Below are positions 1-6,552 of a stretch of DNA of 44,010 nt, in pieces. The position numbers and the translations under genes are program-made. Each line of letters begins with the position of its first letter. Position 1 is the stretch's first letter. Below the pieces are notes generated by a model that had not been told where the DNA came from, did no database searches, and worked only from the letters and a program-made list of their open reading frames with translations. The DNA comes from JANRKH01 sp033763595 (GTDB lineage: Bacteria > Pseudomonadota > Alphaproteobacteria > Rickettsiales > Rickettsiaceae), in NCBI GenBank assembly GCA_033763595.1, contig JANRKH010000064.1, forward strand, positions 1 through 44,010, in the 5' to 3' direction.

Positions 1-2
1 AT

Positions 3-230
3 CTAGAAAATATGACGATGATAGATAAGCTAAATAAACTTGAAAAATTACAAATAATAAATAGCGTATCAACATGGGAAGAAATGCGCAGAACAAGAAA
101 TCATATAGCGCATGAATATCCGGATAAGCCTGAACTAACAGCGAAGTACTTAAATCAAATTTATAACCTCGCCCCTGAGTTACTTAATATATTAGACAAT
201 ATCAAAAACTACATAGCAAAAATCAGATGA
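3..230 (+). CDS. HEPN-domain protein, C-terminal part (gene starts before the window)
   Basis: The frame is open to the left edge (codons for Leu-Glu-Asn precede the first ATG at 12), so this is the 3' end of a longer gene. The visible 75 residues are alpha-helical in character and contain RNHIAHEYP, which fits the R-x4-H motif of HEPN RNase-type domains. HEPN proteins of this type are commonly toxins or accessory proteins paired with minimal nucleotidyltransferases, and such a pair follows at 457-1129. Its stop overlaps the ATG of the next reading frame (ATGA at 227-230), so it belongs to the same transcription unit. The exact family cannot be fixed from a fragment. Confidence 0.6.
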   Translation, partial: LENMTMIDKLNKLEKLQIINSVSTWEEMRRTRNHIAHEYPDKPELTAKYLNQIYNLAPELLNILDNIKNYIAKIR

Positions 231-464
231 AAAGCCAGCCACAAAATCTATTTATAGTAATTTTAAGATATAAAGTATCAAAGGAAAAAATTGGCGAGTT
301 TAGATCTGCTCACTTAGATTTTTTGAGCACTTATTATGAAAAAGGTTTATTTATCGTATCCGGCCGAAGTTATAGAATTTACCCCTACAAAATGGAGCAA
401 GGAATTTGAAGGCGCTTTATTTGCGGATTCTGGAGTTAGCCCAAATGAGGACCCGGATGACTAA
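227..464 (+). pseudogene. YciI-like protein, internally deleted and frameshifted
   Basis: The first frame (227 to about 370) encodes a typical YCII-domain N-terminus: a hydrophobic strand FIVILRYK, then a helix, then STYYEKGLFIVSGR. At about 370 the frame stops resembling the family and ends at 409. The neighbouring frame, open from 336 to 464, reads AEVIEFTPTKWSKEFEG, which looks like a YciI-family C-terminal strand and tail. The central part of the domain (I estimate 30-40 residues) is therefore missing and the two ends lie in different frames. I see a gene broken by an internal deletion; that no product is made is inference. The family is a small ferredoxin-like alpha/beta fold of largely unknown role. 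Confidence 0.6.
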
Positions 465-759
465 GAATTTAGATTACAGATTTATAAAAGAACTAAAACA
501 GTTAGAATTTGTTGAAGAAATATGGCTATTTGGCTCAAGAGCAAGAGGGGATAATCAAGAGAGGTCCGATATTGATATTGCGATTTTATGTCCAAAAGCT
601 ACTAGTTCCGACTGGTTAAAAGTCACAGATATCATAGACGACGCAGATACATTGCTAAAAATAGACTGTGTTAGACTGGATAAGACTAGAATAAGCGAAG
701 ATTTGTATAATAACATACTAAAGGATAAAAAGGTAATTTATGTCAAAAAGCCAAATTAA
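457..759 (+). CDS. MNT-type minimal nucleotidyltransferase (antitoxin of a HEPN/MNT pair)
   Basis: This 100-residue protein has the nucleotidyltransferase signature GSRARGD at residues 26-32, followed by SDID with metal-binding Asp38 and Asp40. This matches the small HI0073-type DNA polymerase beta-like fold. In the HEPN/MNT family such proteins neutralise a HEPN partner, in studied cases by AMPylating it. I chose ATG 457 over the upstream frame start at 406 because TGAGGA lies 5 nt before it and the extra residues do not fit the family length. The last 20 bases overlap the start of the HEPN partner at 740, which is the usual arrangement. Whether this copy acts as an antitoxin is inference from family and order. 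Confidence 0.85.
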   Translation: MTKNLDYRFIKELKQLEFVEEIWLFGSRARGDNQERSDIDIAILCPKATSSDWLKVTDIIDDADTLLKIDCVRLDKTRISEDLYNNILKDKKVIYVKKPN

Positions 760-1129
760 ACTTGCAAATTTCCAAAAAGCACTAGCAGCCTTAGAGGCTA
801 TATATTTAAAACCCCCGCAAATCGATAGAACAAATATTGATGCAACAATTCAAAGATTTGAATTTACATTCGAGCTTGCGTGGAGGTTTTTGAGAGATTA
901 TTTTCTTGAGAGAGATATAGAATTAAATTATCCGAAAGAGATACTTCAACAAGCCTTTAAAGTTCGCCTAATTGATGATGAAGATATTTGGGTCCAAATG
1001 CTAAAAGATAGAAACCTCACATCTCATACATACGATGAAAAATTAGCAGATGAAATTTTTGATAGAATTAAGTTATATGTTCCGGTTTTGCGTAATTTGA
1101 TGAGTCAAATCAATGAGACTGGCGGATAG
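740..1129 (+). CDS. HI0074-type HEPN nucleotidyltransferase substrate-binding protein (putative toxin)
   Basis: The 129-residue all-helical protein has the hallmarks of the HI0074 family: a first helix LANFQKALAALE, the segment FEFTFELAWRFLRDY, and a C-terminal RNLTSHTYDE containing the HEPN R-x4-H motif. The family forms complexes with HI0073-like nucleotidyltransferases, and several members act as RNase toxins. The gene starts inside the end of the MNT gene, indicating translational coupling. Only 3 bases separate its stop from the next ATG at 1133. The catalytic-type Arg and His are both present, so an active HEPN is possible. Confidence 0.85.
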   Translation: MSKSQIKLANFQKALAALEAIYLKPPQIDRTNIDATIQRFEFTFELAWRFLRDYFLERDIELNYPKEILQQAFKVRLIDDEDIWVQMLKDRNLTSHTYDEKLADEIFDRIKLYVPVLRNLMSQINETGG

Positions 1130-1132
1130 TAT

Positions 1133-1693
1133 ATGACACAACGGGCAACAACCATCATCTATTTAACAGGCAAGCCTGGGGTTGGCAAATACACCATCGC
1201 TAAGGAGTTGGCAGCAAAGCATGGCTTTATCGTATGCGATAATCAGCTGATCAATAATCCTATTTTTGAGCTATTGCAATATGATGGCTACGCAAAGATA
1301 CCTGATTTTGCTTGGGGATCGATCGCTCGCATAAGGGCTGAAGTTTTCAATTTTCTGGCCCATCATACCAAGAATAGTTATGTGCTTACAAACTGTTTGG
1401 CAGATACTCAGGAAGATCGGAAGCTTTACGAGCAAGTAAAACAAATGGCTGAGGCGCGAGGGTCATTGTTTATTCCAGTACAAATTCAAATTAGTAAAGA
1501 AGAGCATCTAAGGCGCCTGACGCGACCAGAAAGAAGAGAAAGGTGGAAGTCAATTGATCCAAACGATGCTGAAGATAATGGACCACTTATCTACATCTCC
1601 CACCCTAATTTGCTTTCGCTAAATGTCAGTAATTTAAGTGCTAAAGATGCAGCGGAGGCCATTATGAATCATACAAATGAGTTAAGATTATGA
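1133..1693 (+). CDS. P-loop NTPase / small-molecule kinase-like protein
   Basis: The 186-residue protein opens with a hydrophobic strand and a Walker A loop at residues 13-21 (GKPGVGKYT), where the Ser/Thr sits one place later than in the consensus. A helical lid-like segment rich in Arg (RRLTRPERRERW) occurs near residues 125-136. Size and layout match nucleoside- or shikimate-kinase-like AAA/P-loop proteins annotated as AAA family ATPase. The substrate is unknown. The start lies 3 bases after the HEPN stop and the stop overlaps the next ATG by 4 bases, so it is part of a tightly packed operon that includes another P-loop kinase and a phosphotransferase. Confidence 0.75.
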   Translation: MTQRATTIIYLTGKPGVGKYTIAKELAAKHGFIVCDNQLINNPIFELLQYDGYAKIPDFAWGSIARIRAEVFNFLAHHTKNSYVLTNCLADTQEDRKLYEQVKQMAEARGSLFIPVQIQISKEEHLRRLTRPERRERWKSIDPNDAEDNGPLIYISHPNLLSLNVSNLSAKDAAEAIMNHTNELRL

Positions 1694-2532
1694 ATAGCAG
1701 CAAAGATTTTTTAAAGCTACCATTTACTAGCACAGTAAATATAAAGTCAAACTATAACCAGGAAGATTATAACTTATTTATTAGAGTCCCAAACAATTAT
1801 GGTATAGACAATAAGAGTTATCCTATTTTAGTGGTTCTAGACCCAAATTTTCTATTCTCAAGTCTATATGGAATAAATTCAGTAGCTCAAAATTATATTA
1901 TCTGCGGCATAGGTCATGATGGTGTTGATTTTTGTGATTTACCACAACAAGAAAGATCGGACATTTCTGAAATAGCAAGATCGCGTGATTTTTTACCTTT
2001 TGGGCTAGATCCCAATATTTTCATAGAAGGCGCGCCTAAAGATCTTGTAAATCGGATCTTACAATGTACTGGAAAAGCAGGTGATTTCATGTTGCTTATT
2101 AAAAATCAGATAATTCCATTTTTAGAAAATAATTTTCGAACAAGTCACAATCACACCATCCTCGGTCATTCTTTTGGAGGCGTTTTTGTGTGTTTTGCTT
2201 TGTTAAACTATCCAGAAATTTTTAGTAATTATATCGCTATATCTCCAATCCTTGATTCTAGATACTACGTTCAGAAGGAAATGTTTGGTAATCAGTATAA
2301 ATTCCCTGAAGGAAGAAAAAACAATGTGTATATTGCGATTGGCAGCCTTGAGGACGATGTGAGAGCCACAAATTACTTGCAGAAATTAGAAAAAGAATGT
2401 CGCAAAATTACAGATCATGAACAAATAATTGGCAAATTTGAACTTGTGCAAGGTGAGGATCATGTATCTGTAGCTTTATCTGGAATGCTCCGAGGGTTTA
2501 GATTTATTAACAATGTATCAAAAGGTAGTTGA
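1690..2532 (+). CDS. Alpha/beta hydrolase, esterase-D-like (COG2819 type)
   Basis: The 280-residue protein fits the putative esterase family (PF00756/COG2819). It has a core strand YPILVVLDPNF, the nucleophile elbow GHSFGG with Ser161, the following helix VFVCFALLNYPEIF, and a late GEDHVSVA that supplies the catalytic His. No signal peptide is visible, so a cytoplasmic carboxyl-ester hydrolase is likely. Relatives act on S-formylglutathione, siderophore esters or other esters, and the substrate cannot be told here. It overlaps the upstream kinase gene by 4 bases and touches the nuclease gene downstream. Confidence 0.8.
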   Translation: MNSSKDFLKLPFTSTVNIKSNYNQEDYNLFIRVPNNYGIDNKSYPILVVLDPNFLFSSLYGINSVAQNYIICGIGHDGVDFCDLPQQERSDISEIARSRDFLPFGLDPNIFIEGAPKDLVNRILQCTGKAGDFMLLIKNQIIPFLENNFRTSHNHTILGHSFGGVFVCFALLNYPEIFSNYIAISPILDSRYYVQKEMFGNQYKFPEGRKNNVYIAIGSLEDDVRATNYLQKLEKECRKITDHEQIIGKFELVQGEDHVSVALSGMLRGFRFINNVSKGS

Positions 2533-3569
2533 TGACTAAAAACGTTATCAATCAAGAATACAGCAAGTTTTTGAGCGACCTTAAAGAGCGTGTTGCATCA
2601 TCTAGGTATAAAGCGGCCTTAAGCGTTAATAAAGAGCTCATTCTGCTTTACCACCATATCGGCACGCAAATACTAGAAGCGCAAAATAAAGCAGGCTGGG
2701 GAGCTAAAGTTATCGATCAATTATCTAAAGATCTTGCCTCTGAATTTCCAGAGATGAAGGGTTTTTCGGTGCGTAACCTGAAATATATGCGCAAATTTGC
2801 CGCAGAATATCCGGATAGCGGGTTTGTGCAACAGCTTGTTGCACAATTACCTTGGGGTCATATTGTTACTATAATGTATTCTACAGCAGATGAAGATGAG
2901 AGAATGTTTTACATCAATGAAACAAGAATTAATGGTTGGTCTCGCAATATTTTATCGATGCAAATTGAGACTAATTTATTTAAACGTCAAGGAAATGCGG
3001 TGACAAATTTCAGCGATAAATTGCCGTCTCCACAGTCTGATCTAGCGCAAAACACATTGAAGAATCCTTATCTATTTGACTTTTTGAGCCTTGGAAAGAA
3101 TGCGCATGAACGTGAGGTGGAAAAAGGATTAGTGGCCCATATAGAGAAGTTTCTTCTTGAGCTTGGCGAAGGTTTTGCATTTTTAGGCAGACAGTACCAT
3201 CTTCAAATTGAAGATCAAGATTTCTACATCGACCTGTTATTTTACCACATCAAGCTACGATGCTTTGTAGTGATCGAGTTAAAATCAGGAAAATTTAAGC
3301 CCGAATATGCAGGGAAAATGAATTTTTATCTCTCTGCTGTTGATGATCTGCTGCGTGGCCCAGATGACAACCCTTCAATTGGCCTTATTTTATGCCGTTC
3401 AAAAGCTTCAGTTGTCGCTGAATATGCATTGCGTGATATGACAAAGCCGATAGGACTTGCTGAGTATAGACTGCAGGATGCGCTACCGGCAAACCTCCAA
3501 ACTGTACTTCCAACTATTGAAGAGTTAGAGGCTGAGCTTGCAAAAGATTTAAGAGGCGTGGATGAGTAA
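2532..3569 (+). CDS. DUF1016 / YhcG-family PD-(D/E)xK nuclease
   Basis: The 345-residue protein has the two-part layout of the YhcG family: an N-terminal DUF1016 helical domain (about 1-150, with GWGAKVIDQLSKDL and FSVRNLKYMRKFA) and a C-terminal PD-(D/E)xK fold. The nuclease residues are visible as Asp234 in FYIDLLFY and Glu249-x-Lys251 in VVIELKSGKF, followed by the EYAGKMNFYLSAVD segment. The family is often linked with restriction-modification or toxin loci, but no methylase lies nearby. ATG 2532 follows AAAGGTAG closely; a TTG at 2529 is also possible. The stop overlaps the next ORF by 8 bases. Confidence 0.9.
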   Translation: MTKNVINQEYSKFLSDLKERVASSRYKAALSVNKELILLYHHIGTQILEAQNKAGWGAKVIDQLSKDLASEFPEMKGFSVRNLKYMRKFAAEYPDSGFVQQLVAQLPWGHIVTIMYSTADEDERMFYINETRINGWSRNILSMQIETNLFKRQGNAVTNFSDKLPSPQSDLAQNTLKNPYLFDFLSLGKNAHEREVEKGLVAHIEKFLLELGEGFAFLGRQYHLQIEDQDFYIDLLFYHIKLRCFVVIELKSGKFKPEYAGKMNFYLSAVDDLLRGPDDNPSIGLILCRSKASVVAEYALRDMTKPIGLAEYRLQDALPANLQTVLPTIEELEAELAKDLRGVDE

Positions 3570-4710
3570 AGTAATTATAATCAACGGCCCATCTTGCGCA
3601 GGAAAAACAACAATAGCAAAAGAAATCTGCAGGCAATCTGAGGATAAGTTTGTTCATTTGCAAATCGATGAATCCAAAAAATATTTATTCACTATTTTAG
3701 ACGCTAAGACGACACCGAGAAATATTGGTAGACCAATTTGCGATAATATTCTTCTCCAAACTGCATTAATATTTTTGCAAAACGGATATGGGGTATTGAT
3801 TGATACAATTTTTGATGGTAATGACGCTCTTCAAATTGCAAAATATCATCTTAATTTCTTTAAAGATCAGATATCCTTATTTGTTGGGATTGATTGTTCC
3901 ACAAAAGAAAGATTGAAGAGGTTTCAAAATAATAATAACAATCCGGTTCGTAATGAGGCTACAATAATTGCCCAAAGCAATGTTTTTGAGTCATGCAAAG
4001 AATTTTATAATATTTGGTTTGATAGCTCCCTATTAAACGGCGAAGAAATTGCAGAAAGCATATTGCAGCACAGTAAAAATGCTCAGCAAGTTACAGTTCC
4101 CCAATTTGCCGTACGCATGTCTCAGCTTTCTGATACCCTCGCCATGGTTTCACTCTCAAGAGCAAAGCGGTTAGCTTATGAGAAAGCGCAGGCCACATTT
4201 TGGCATTATGCTGAAGAAGAAGGTGATAACACACAGAGACAGTGGTTTAAAGAACTGCTGGAGGACGAAAATCATGTGATGTTCACTGCTGCTATGAATT
4301 GTCATCCCCGTGAAAACGGGGATCCAGCACTAGATTCCCGCCTGCGCGGGAATGACAAAGGTAGGAGCGGGAATGACAAAAAAGGATGCGGGAATGACAG
4401 GGAGAAGAGCGGGGGTGACATTGTAGGATTTATCATAGGAAGGCTCATGCCTGCTCCGGAAGTTTATAATCCAGGCGGCCTTACATTGATGATAGATGAT
4501 TTCTGCGTACAATCCGAGAACCTTTGGGAATCTGTTGGGCATGAGTTAATTGAAGAAGCCAAGGCCGCAGACAAGGCTAGAGGCGCCACGCAAATCGTTG
4601 TGGTATGCGGTGCTCATGACCTGCCAAAACGCAAGTTTTTGAGGGAACAAAATCTATCTATTGCATCTGAGTGGTATGTAGGAGGTATTGACAATGTATG
4701 TACATTGTAA
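3562..4710 (+). CDS. CPT-like P-loop kinase fused to a GNAT acetyltransferase, with a repeat-encoded insert
   Basis: Residues 1 to about 170 form a kinase domain like chloramphenicol 3-O-phosphotransferase, with Walker A GPSCAGKTT at residues 9-17 and LIDTIFDG as the second strand. From about residue 190 the sequence is GNAT-like: a helix-rich N-terminus, then IVGFIIGRL as the acetyl-CoA strand, then the QIVVVCGAHD strand. Between FTAAMN and IVGF lie 40 residues (247-286) rich in Gly, Asn, Asp, Lys and Arg (RLRGND, SGNDKKGCGND) encoded by a palindromic repeat cassette of exactly 120 bases, so the frame is kept. The domains may once have been two genes. Whether the insert is tolerated is unknown. 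A consensus promoter for the next operon begins inside the gene's 3' end. Confidence 0.75.
   Translation: MSKVIIINGPSCAGKTTIAKEICRQSEDKFVHLQIDESKKYLFTILDAKTTPRNIGRPICDNILLQTALIFLQNGYGVLIDTIFDGNDALQIAKYHLNFFKDQISLFVGIDCSTKERLKRFQNNNNNPVRNEATIIAQSNVFESCKEFYNIWFDSSLLNGEEIAESILQHSKNAQQVTVPQFAVRMSQLSDTLAMVSLSRAKRLAYEKAQATFWHYAEEEGDNTQRQWFKELLEDENHVMFTAAMNCHPRENGDPALDSRLRGNDKGRSGNDKKGCGNDREKSGGDIVGFIIGRLMPAPEVYNPGGLTLMIDDFCVQSENLWESVGHELIEEAKAADKARGATQIVVVCGAHDLPKRKFLREQNLSIASEWYVGGIDNVCTL
4300..4420 (+). repeat. dRS3/NIME-like palindromic cassette inserted in frame in a coding gene
   Basis: The cassette starts TGTCATCCCC and ends GGGGTGACA. It contains a hairpin with CCCCGTGAAAACGGGG, then a second hairpin with ATTCCCGCCTGCGCGGGAAT, then three shorter GGAATGACA or GGGTGACA units. 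The same modules in reverse orientation build the array at 36084-36810, so this is a mobile or spreading repeat, not part of the ancestral GNAT gene. Translation through it gives about 40 residues without a stop. Confidence 0.85.
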
Positions 4711-4716
4711 TATAAT
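4688..4716 (+). promoter_or_regulatory. Promoter with palindromic operator for the CopG-like/BrnT-like pair
   Basis: TTGACA (4688-4693), a 17-bp spacer and TATAAT (4711-4716) form a perfect consensus sigma-70 promoter. Inside it, 4691-4708 is a perfect inverted repeat, ACAATGTA-TG-TACATTGT. An operator in the spacer is what an autorepressing ribbon-helix-helix antitoxin would need. A strong ribosome binding site GAGGA (4723-4727) lies 7 nt before ATG 4735. The -35 box lies inside the last codons of the preceding gene. Confidence 0.8.
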
Positions 4717-4734
4717 AATACAGAGGATTGGTTA

Positions 4735-5028
4735 ATGGTAAATGAAATGAGTAAGAAAACTAACAAAAACCGTGTCTTAGATGAATACGAAAAAGATTTA
4801 GAAGATAATTTTGAAAAATTGCAGTCCATAGATAACCTTGAGGAGAGAATGCTTGAACTAAAACAAGCAGCAACAGAATATATACAGAGAAAGTCGTCCA
4901 TAACAATCAGAGTAAATCATAGAGACTTAGAAGCCATGCGAATTAAGGCTTCAAAACTTGGTATACCATATCAAACTTATATTAATATGTTAATACATAA
5001 AGATGCCATAAGTGGATGGGGGCAATGA
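4735..5028 (+). CDS. CopG/ribbon-helix-helix-like antitoxin
   Basis: The 97-residue protein has a charged N-terminal half (about 1-55, likely coiled, with EKDLEDNFEKLQ) and a C-terminal part SSITIRVNHRDLEAMRIKAS followed by GIPYQTYINMLIHK. The second part matches antitoxins in which a beta-strand and two helices form a ribbon-helix-helix DNA-binding unit. Gene order is antitoxin then toxin, overlapping by 4 bases with the toxin start at 5025. Autoregulation through the palindrome at 4691-4708 is inferred. BrnA-type antitoxins usually follow their toxin, so this pair is not a classical brnTA operon. Confidence 0.8.
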   Translation: MVNEMSKKTNKNRVLDEYEKDLEDNFEKLQSIDNLEERMLELKQAATEYIQRKSSITIRVNHRDLEAMRIKASKLGIPYQTYINMLIHKDAISGWGQ

Positions 5029-5303
5029 GGTTTAATTTCTGCAGGGAGAAAAATGAAAAATTATTGAAAGATAGAGCTATAGGGTTTGAAGAGATTATAA
5101 CAGAAATAGAGCTTGGGGGCCTTGTATGCATAACGAAACATTATAATTTCAATAAATATCCAAATCAAGAAATTATGTATGTTAGAGTTCAAGATGTTAT
5201 TTACATGGTGCCATATATTATAGAAAAAGATGGTGCATTCTTTCTAAAAACTCTGTATCCAAGCAGAAAAGCTACAAAAAAATATATCAAAGATTCCCCA
5301 TGA
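5025..5303 (+). CDS. BrnT/DUF4258-like toxin
   Basis: The 92-residue protein reads like small RelE-fold toxins of the BrnT/DUF4258 group: MRFNFCREKNEKLLKDRAIGF at the start, a central strand pattern YPNQEIMYVRVQDVIYMVPYI, and the closing FFLKTLYPSRKATKKYI. That PSRKATKKY ending is characteristic of toxins paired with the antitoxin type found just upstream. ATG 5025 overlaps the antitoxin stop (ATGA) and is preceded by a run of G that can serve as the ribosome binding site; ATG 5016 is an alternative. RNase activity is inferred from the fold family only. Confidence 0.75.
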   Translation: MRFNFCREKNEKLLKDRAIGFEEIITEIELGGLVCITKHYNFNKYPNQEIMYVRVQDVIYMVPYIIEKDGAFFLKTLYPSRKATKKYIKDSP

Positions 5304-5788
5304 TAAAGATTTACCTTCTTAAAAACCATCCGAGCAGCATACCAGCCCTCGCGCACATTTGGCATGAAGTATTGGGTAAAATCTGGGTTCCTGATGTATC
5401 CGTTGAACGTGTTATCGCAAGATTTGCAGATCACATGAATGATCAAGCTTTGCCAATCACTTTTATTGCATTAGATGGCGATTTACCGGTTGGCATGTGC
5501 TCTTTGCGTGAAAATGATGGCATTCGGACATCACTTACTCCTTGGCTCGGTTCACTTGTCGTCGATCCAAAATATCAAAAGCAAGGCATTGGCAGGATGC
5601 TAATTGATATGACTCTCCTAAAAGCAAAAGAGCTTGGTTTTGAAAAGCTGTACTTGTTTGCTTTTGATCCCACCATACCAGAATACTACGAACGTCTTGG
5701 ATGGAGGAAAATCGGTATGGATGAATTTAAATCCCATCCTGTGACGGTGATGGCGGTGGAGTTACGAACGAAAAAGCAATCAGTTTAG
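5300..5788 (+). CDS. GNAT-family N-acetyltransferase
   Basis: The 162-residue protein has a complete GNAT core: ITFIALDGDLPVGMCSL (strands 2-4), WLGSLVVDPKYQKQGIGRMLI with the acetyl-CoA pyrophosphate-binding motif Q/R-x-x-G-x-G/A (QKQGIG), and LYLFAFDPTIPEYYERLGW as the closing strand and helix. The substrate is unknown; small amines or aminoglycosides are plausible. It starts 4 bases before the toxin stop, so it may be co-transcribed with the toxin-antitoxin pair. A broken copy of the 5' end of the phosphotransferase gene follows directly. Confidence 0.9.
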   Translation: MIKIYLLKNHPSSIPALAHIWHEVLGKIWVPDVSVERVIARFADHMNDQALPITFIALDGDLPVGMCSLRENDGIRTSLTPWLGSLVVDPKYQKQGIGRMLIDMTLLKAKELGFEKLYLFAFDPTIPEYYERLGWRKIGMDEFKSHPVTVMAVELRTKKQSV

Positions 5789-5855
5789 CCCAGATCTTGC
5801 ACGCAAACTCATAAGCGATCAATTTCCAGAATATACCATTTTGCCTATCACATAC
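5789..5855 (+). pseudogene. Duplicated 5' fragment of the aminoglycoside-phosphotransferase-like gene
   Basis: Positions 5793-5833 are identical to 6564-6604, inside the 5' end of the phosphotransferase gene, and weaker similarity continues to about 5853. The fragment has no start codon. It shows that the GNAT gene once ran directly into the phosphotransferase gene and that the Phd/PIN module now sits between two copies of the junction. An imperfect hairpin (TATCAC...GTGATA, 5846-5870) follows and could act as a terminator or processing site; it has no clear U-tract. Confidence 0.8.
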
Positions 5856-5900
5856 AAGTTACTTGTGATAAGGAAGTTCTAAGAGTGATTATATTTGAAT

Positions 5901-5940
5901 TTGACAATAATAAAATAACAAACTAAACTAGACTTAGTTT
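5901..5940 (+). promoter_or_regulatory. Promoter and palindromic operator of the Phd/PIN toxin-antitoxin operon
   Basis: TTGACA (5901-5906), a 17-bp spacer and TAAACT (5924-5929) form a good promoter. The perfect inverted repeat AAACTA-GACT-TAGTTT (5925-5940) covers the -10 box and the likely start of transcription. Phd-type antitoxins bind such sites to repress their own operon. GAGGA (5947-5951) precedes ATG 5957. Confidence 0.75.
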
Positions 5941-5956
5941 AATATGTGAGGACATT

Positions 5957-6187
5957 ATGGAATTCATTAATATTCATGAAGCAAAAACTCATTTATCTCA
6001 GTATTTAAAAAGAGTAAGCGATAATCATGAAACTATAGTTATATGTAAAAACGGCGTGCCTATAGGCCAATTAACAGAATATAAAGGCACGAAAATTAGA
6101 AAACTAGGCCTACTTAAGAACAAAATATTTATTTCTGATAATTTTGATGATTCTATGCCAGATGAGATTATAGGAGACTATGTATGA
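5957..6187 (+). CDS. Phd/YefM-family antitoxin
   Basis: The 76-residue protein starts MEFINIHEAKTHLSQYLKRV, the typical Phd/YefM DNA-binding start (strand, then helix AKTHLSQYL), and continues TIVICKNGVPIGQLTEY, the second strand pair of the family. The C-terminal acidic tail (DNFDDSMPDEIIGDYV) would wrap the toxin. It overlaps the PIN toxin gene by 4 bases. The palindrome over its promoter supports autoregulation. Confidence 0.9.
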   Translation: MEFINIHEAKTHLSQYLKRVSDNHETIVICKNGVPIGQLTEYKGTKIRKLGLLKNKIFISDNFDDSMPDEIIGDYV

Positions 6188-6552
6188 ATAAATATTTAGT
6201 CGATACTTGTATAATTTTGTGGGCGCTACAGGGCAATCTAGACAAGCTTGATGAATTTATCCACATCATAGAAAATGATAAGAATATTATATTTGTTAGC
6301 ATCGCAAGCTACTGGGAAATAATGATCAAAAAATCCCTTGGCCGCATAGAAATTAATAGTAATTTAGCGACAATTACAGAAGAGTCAGGATTTACATGGC
6401 TCGATATAAAATTACGTCACATAGATTATATTGATAAATTGCCAAATTTACATAAAGATCCATTTGATAGATTGTTGATTGCTCAAGCTAAAGCGGATAA
6501 TCTTACTTTTTTAACAGCTGATGCGAAATTGAGAGAATATATAAATATATGA
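6184..6552 (+). CDS. PIN-domain ribonuclease toxin (VapC-like)
   Basis: The 122-residue PIN domain has its acidic residues in place: Asp7 in YLVDTCIILWAL, the Glu in SYWEIMIKKSLGRI, and the Asp pair in HKDPFDRLLIAQA, with a closing FLTADAKLREY strand. PIN toxins of this subtype cleave RNA and are held by Phd/YefM- or AbrB-type antitoxins; here the partner is Phd-like. Its stop codon overlaps the ATG of the phosphotransferase gene (ATGA), so the module was integrated without disturbing that start. Confidence 0.9.
   Translation: MNKYLVDTCIILWALQGNLDKLDEFIHIIENDKNIIFVSIASYWEIMIKKSLGRIEINSNLATITEESGFTWLDIKLRHIDYIDKLPNLHKDPFDRLLIAQAKADNLTFLTADAKLREYINI

Noticed and set aside
4330..4542. Minus-strand frame opposite the kinase-GNAT fusion
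   Set aside because: It is the antisense reading of the repeat insert and neighbouring GNAT codons.
5846..5870. Rho-independent terminator after the GNAT gene
   Set aside because: The hairpin is imperfect and no run of T follows, so it is mentioned only as a possible processing site.
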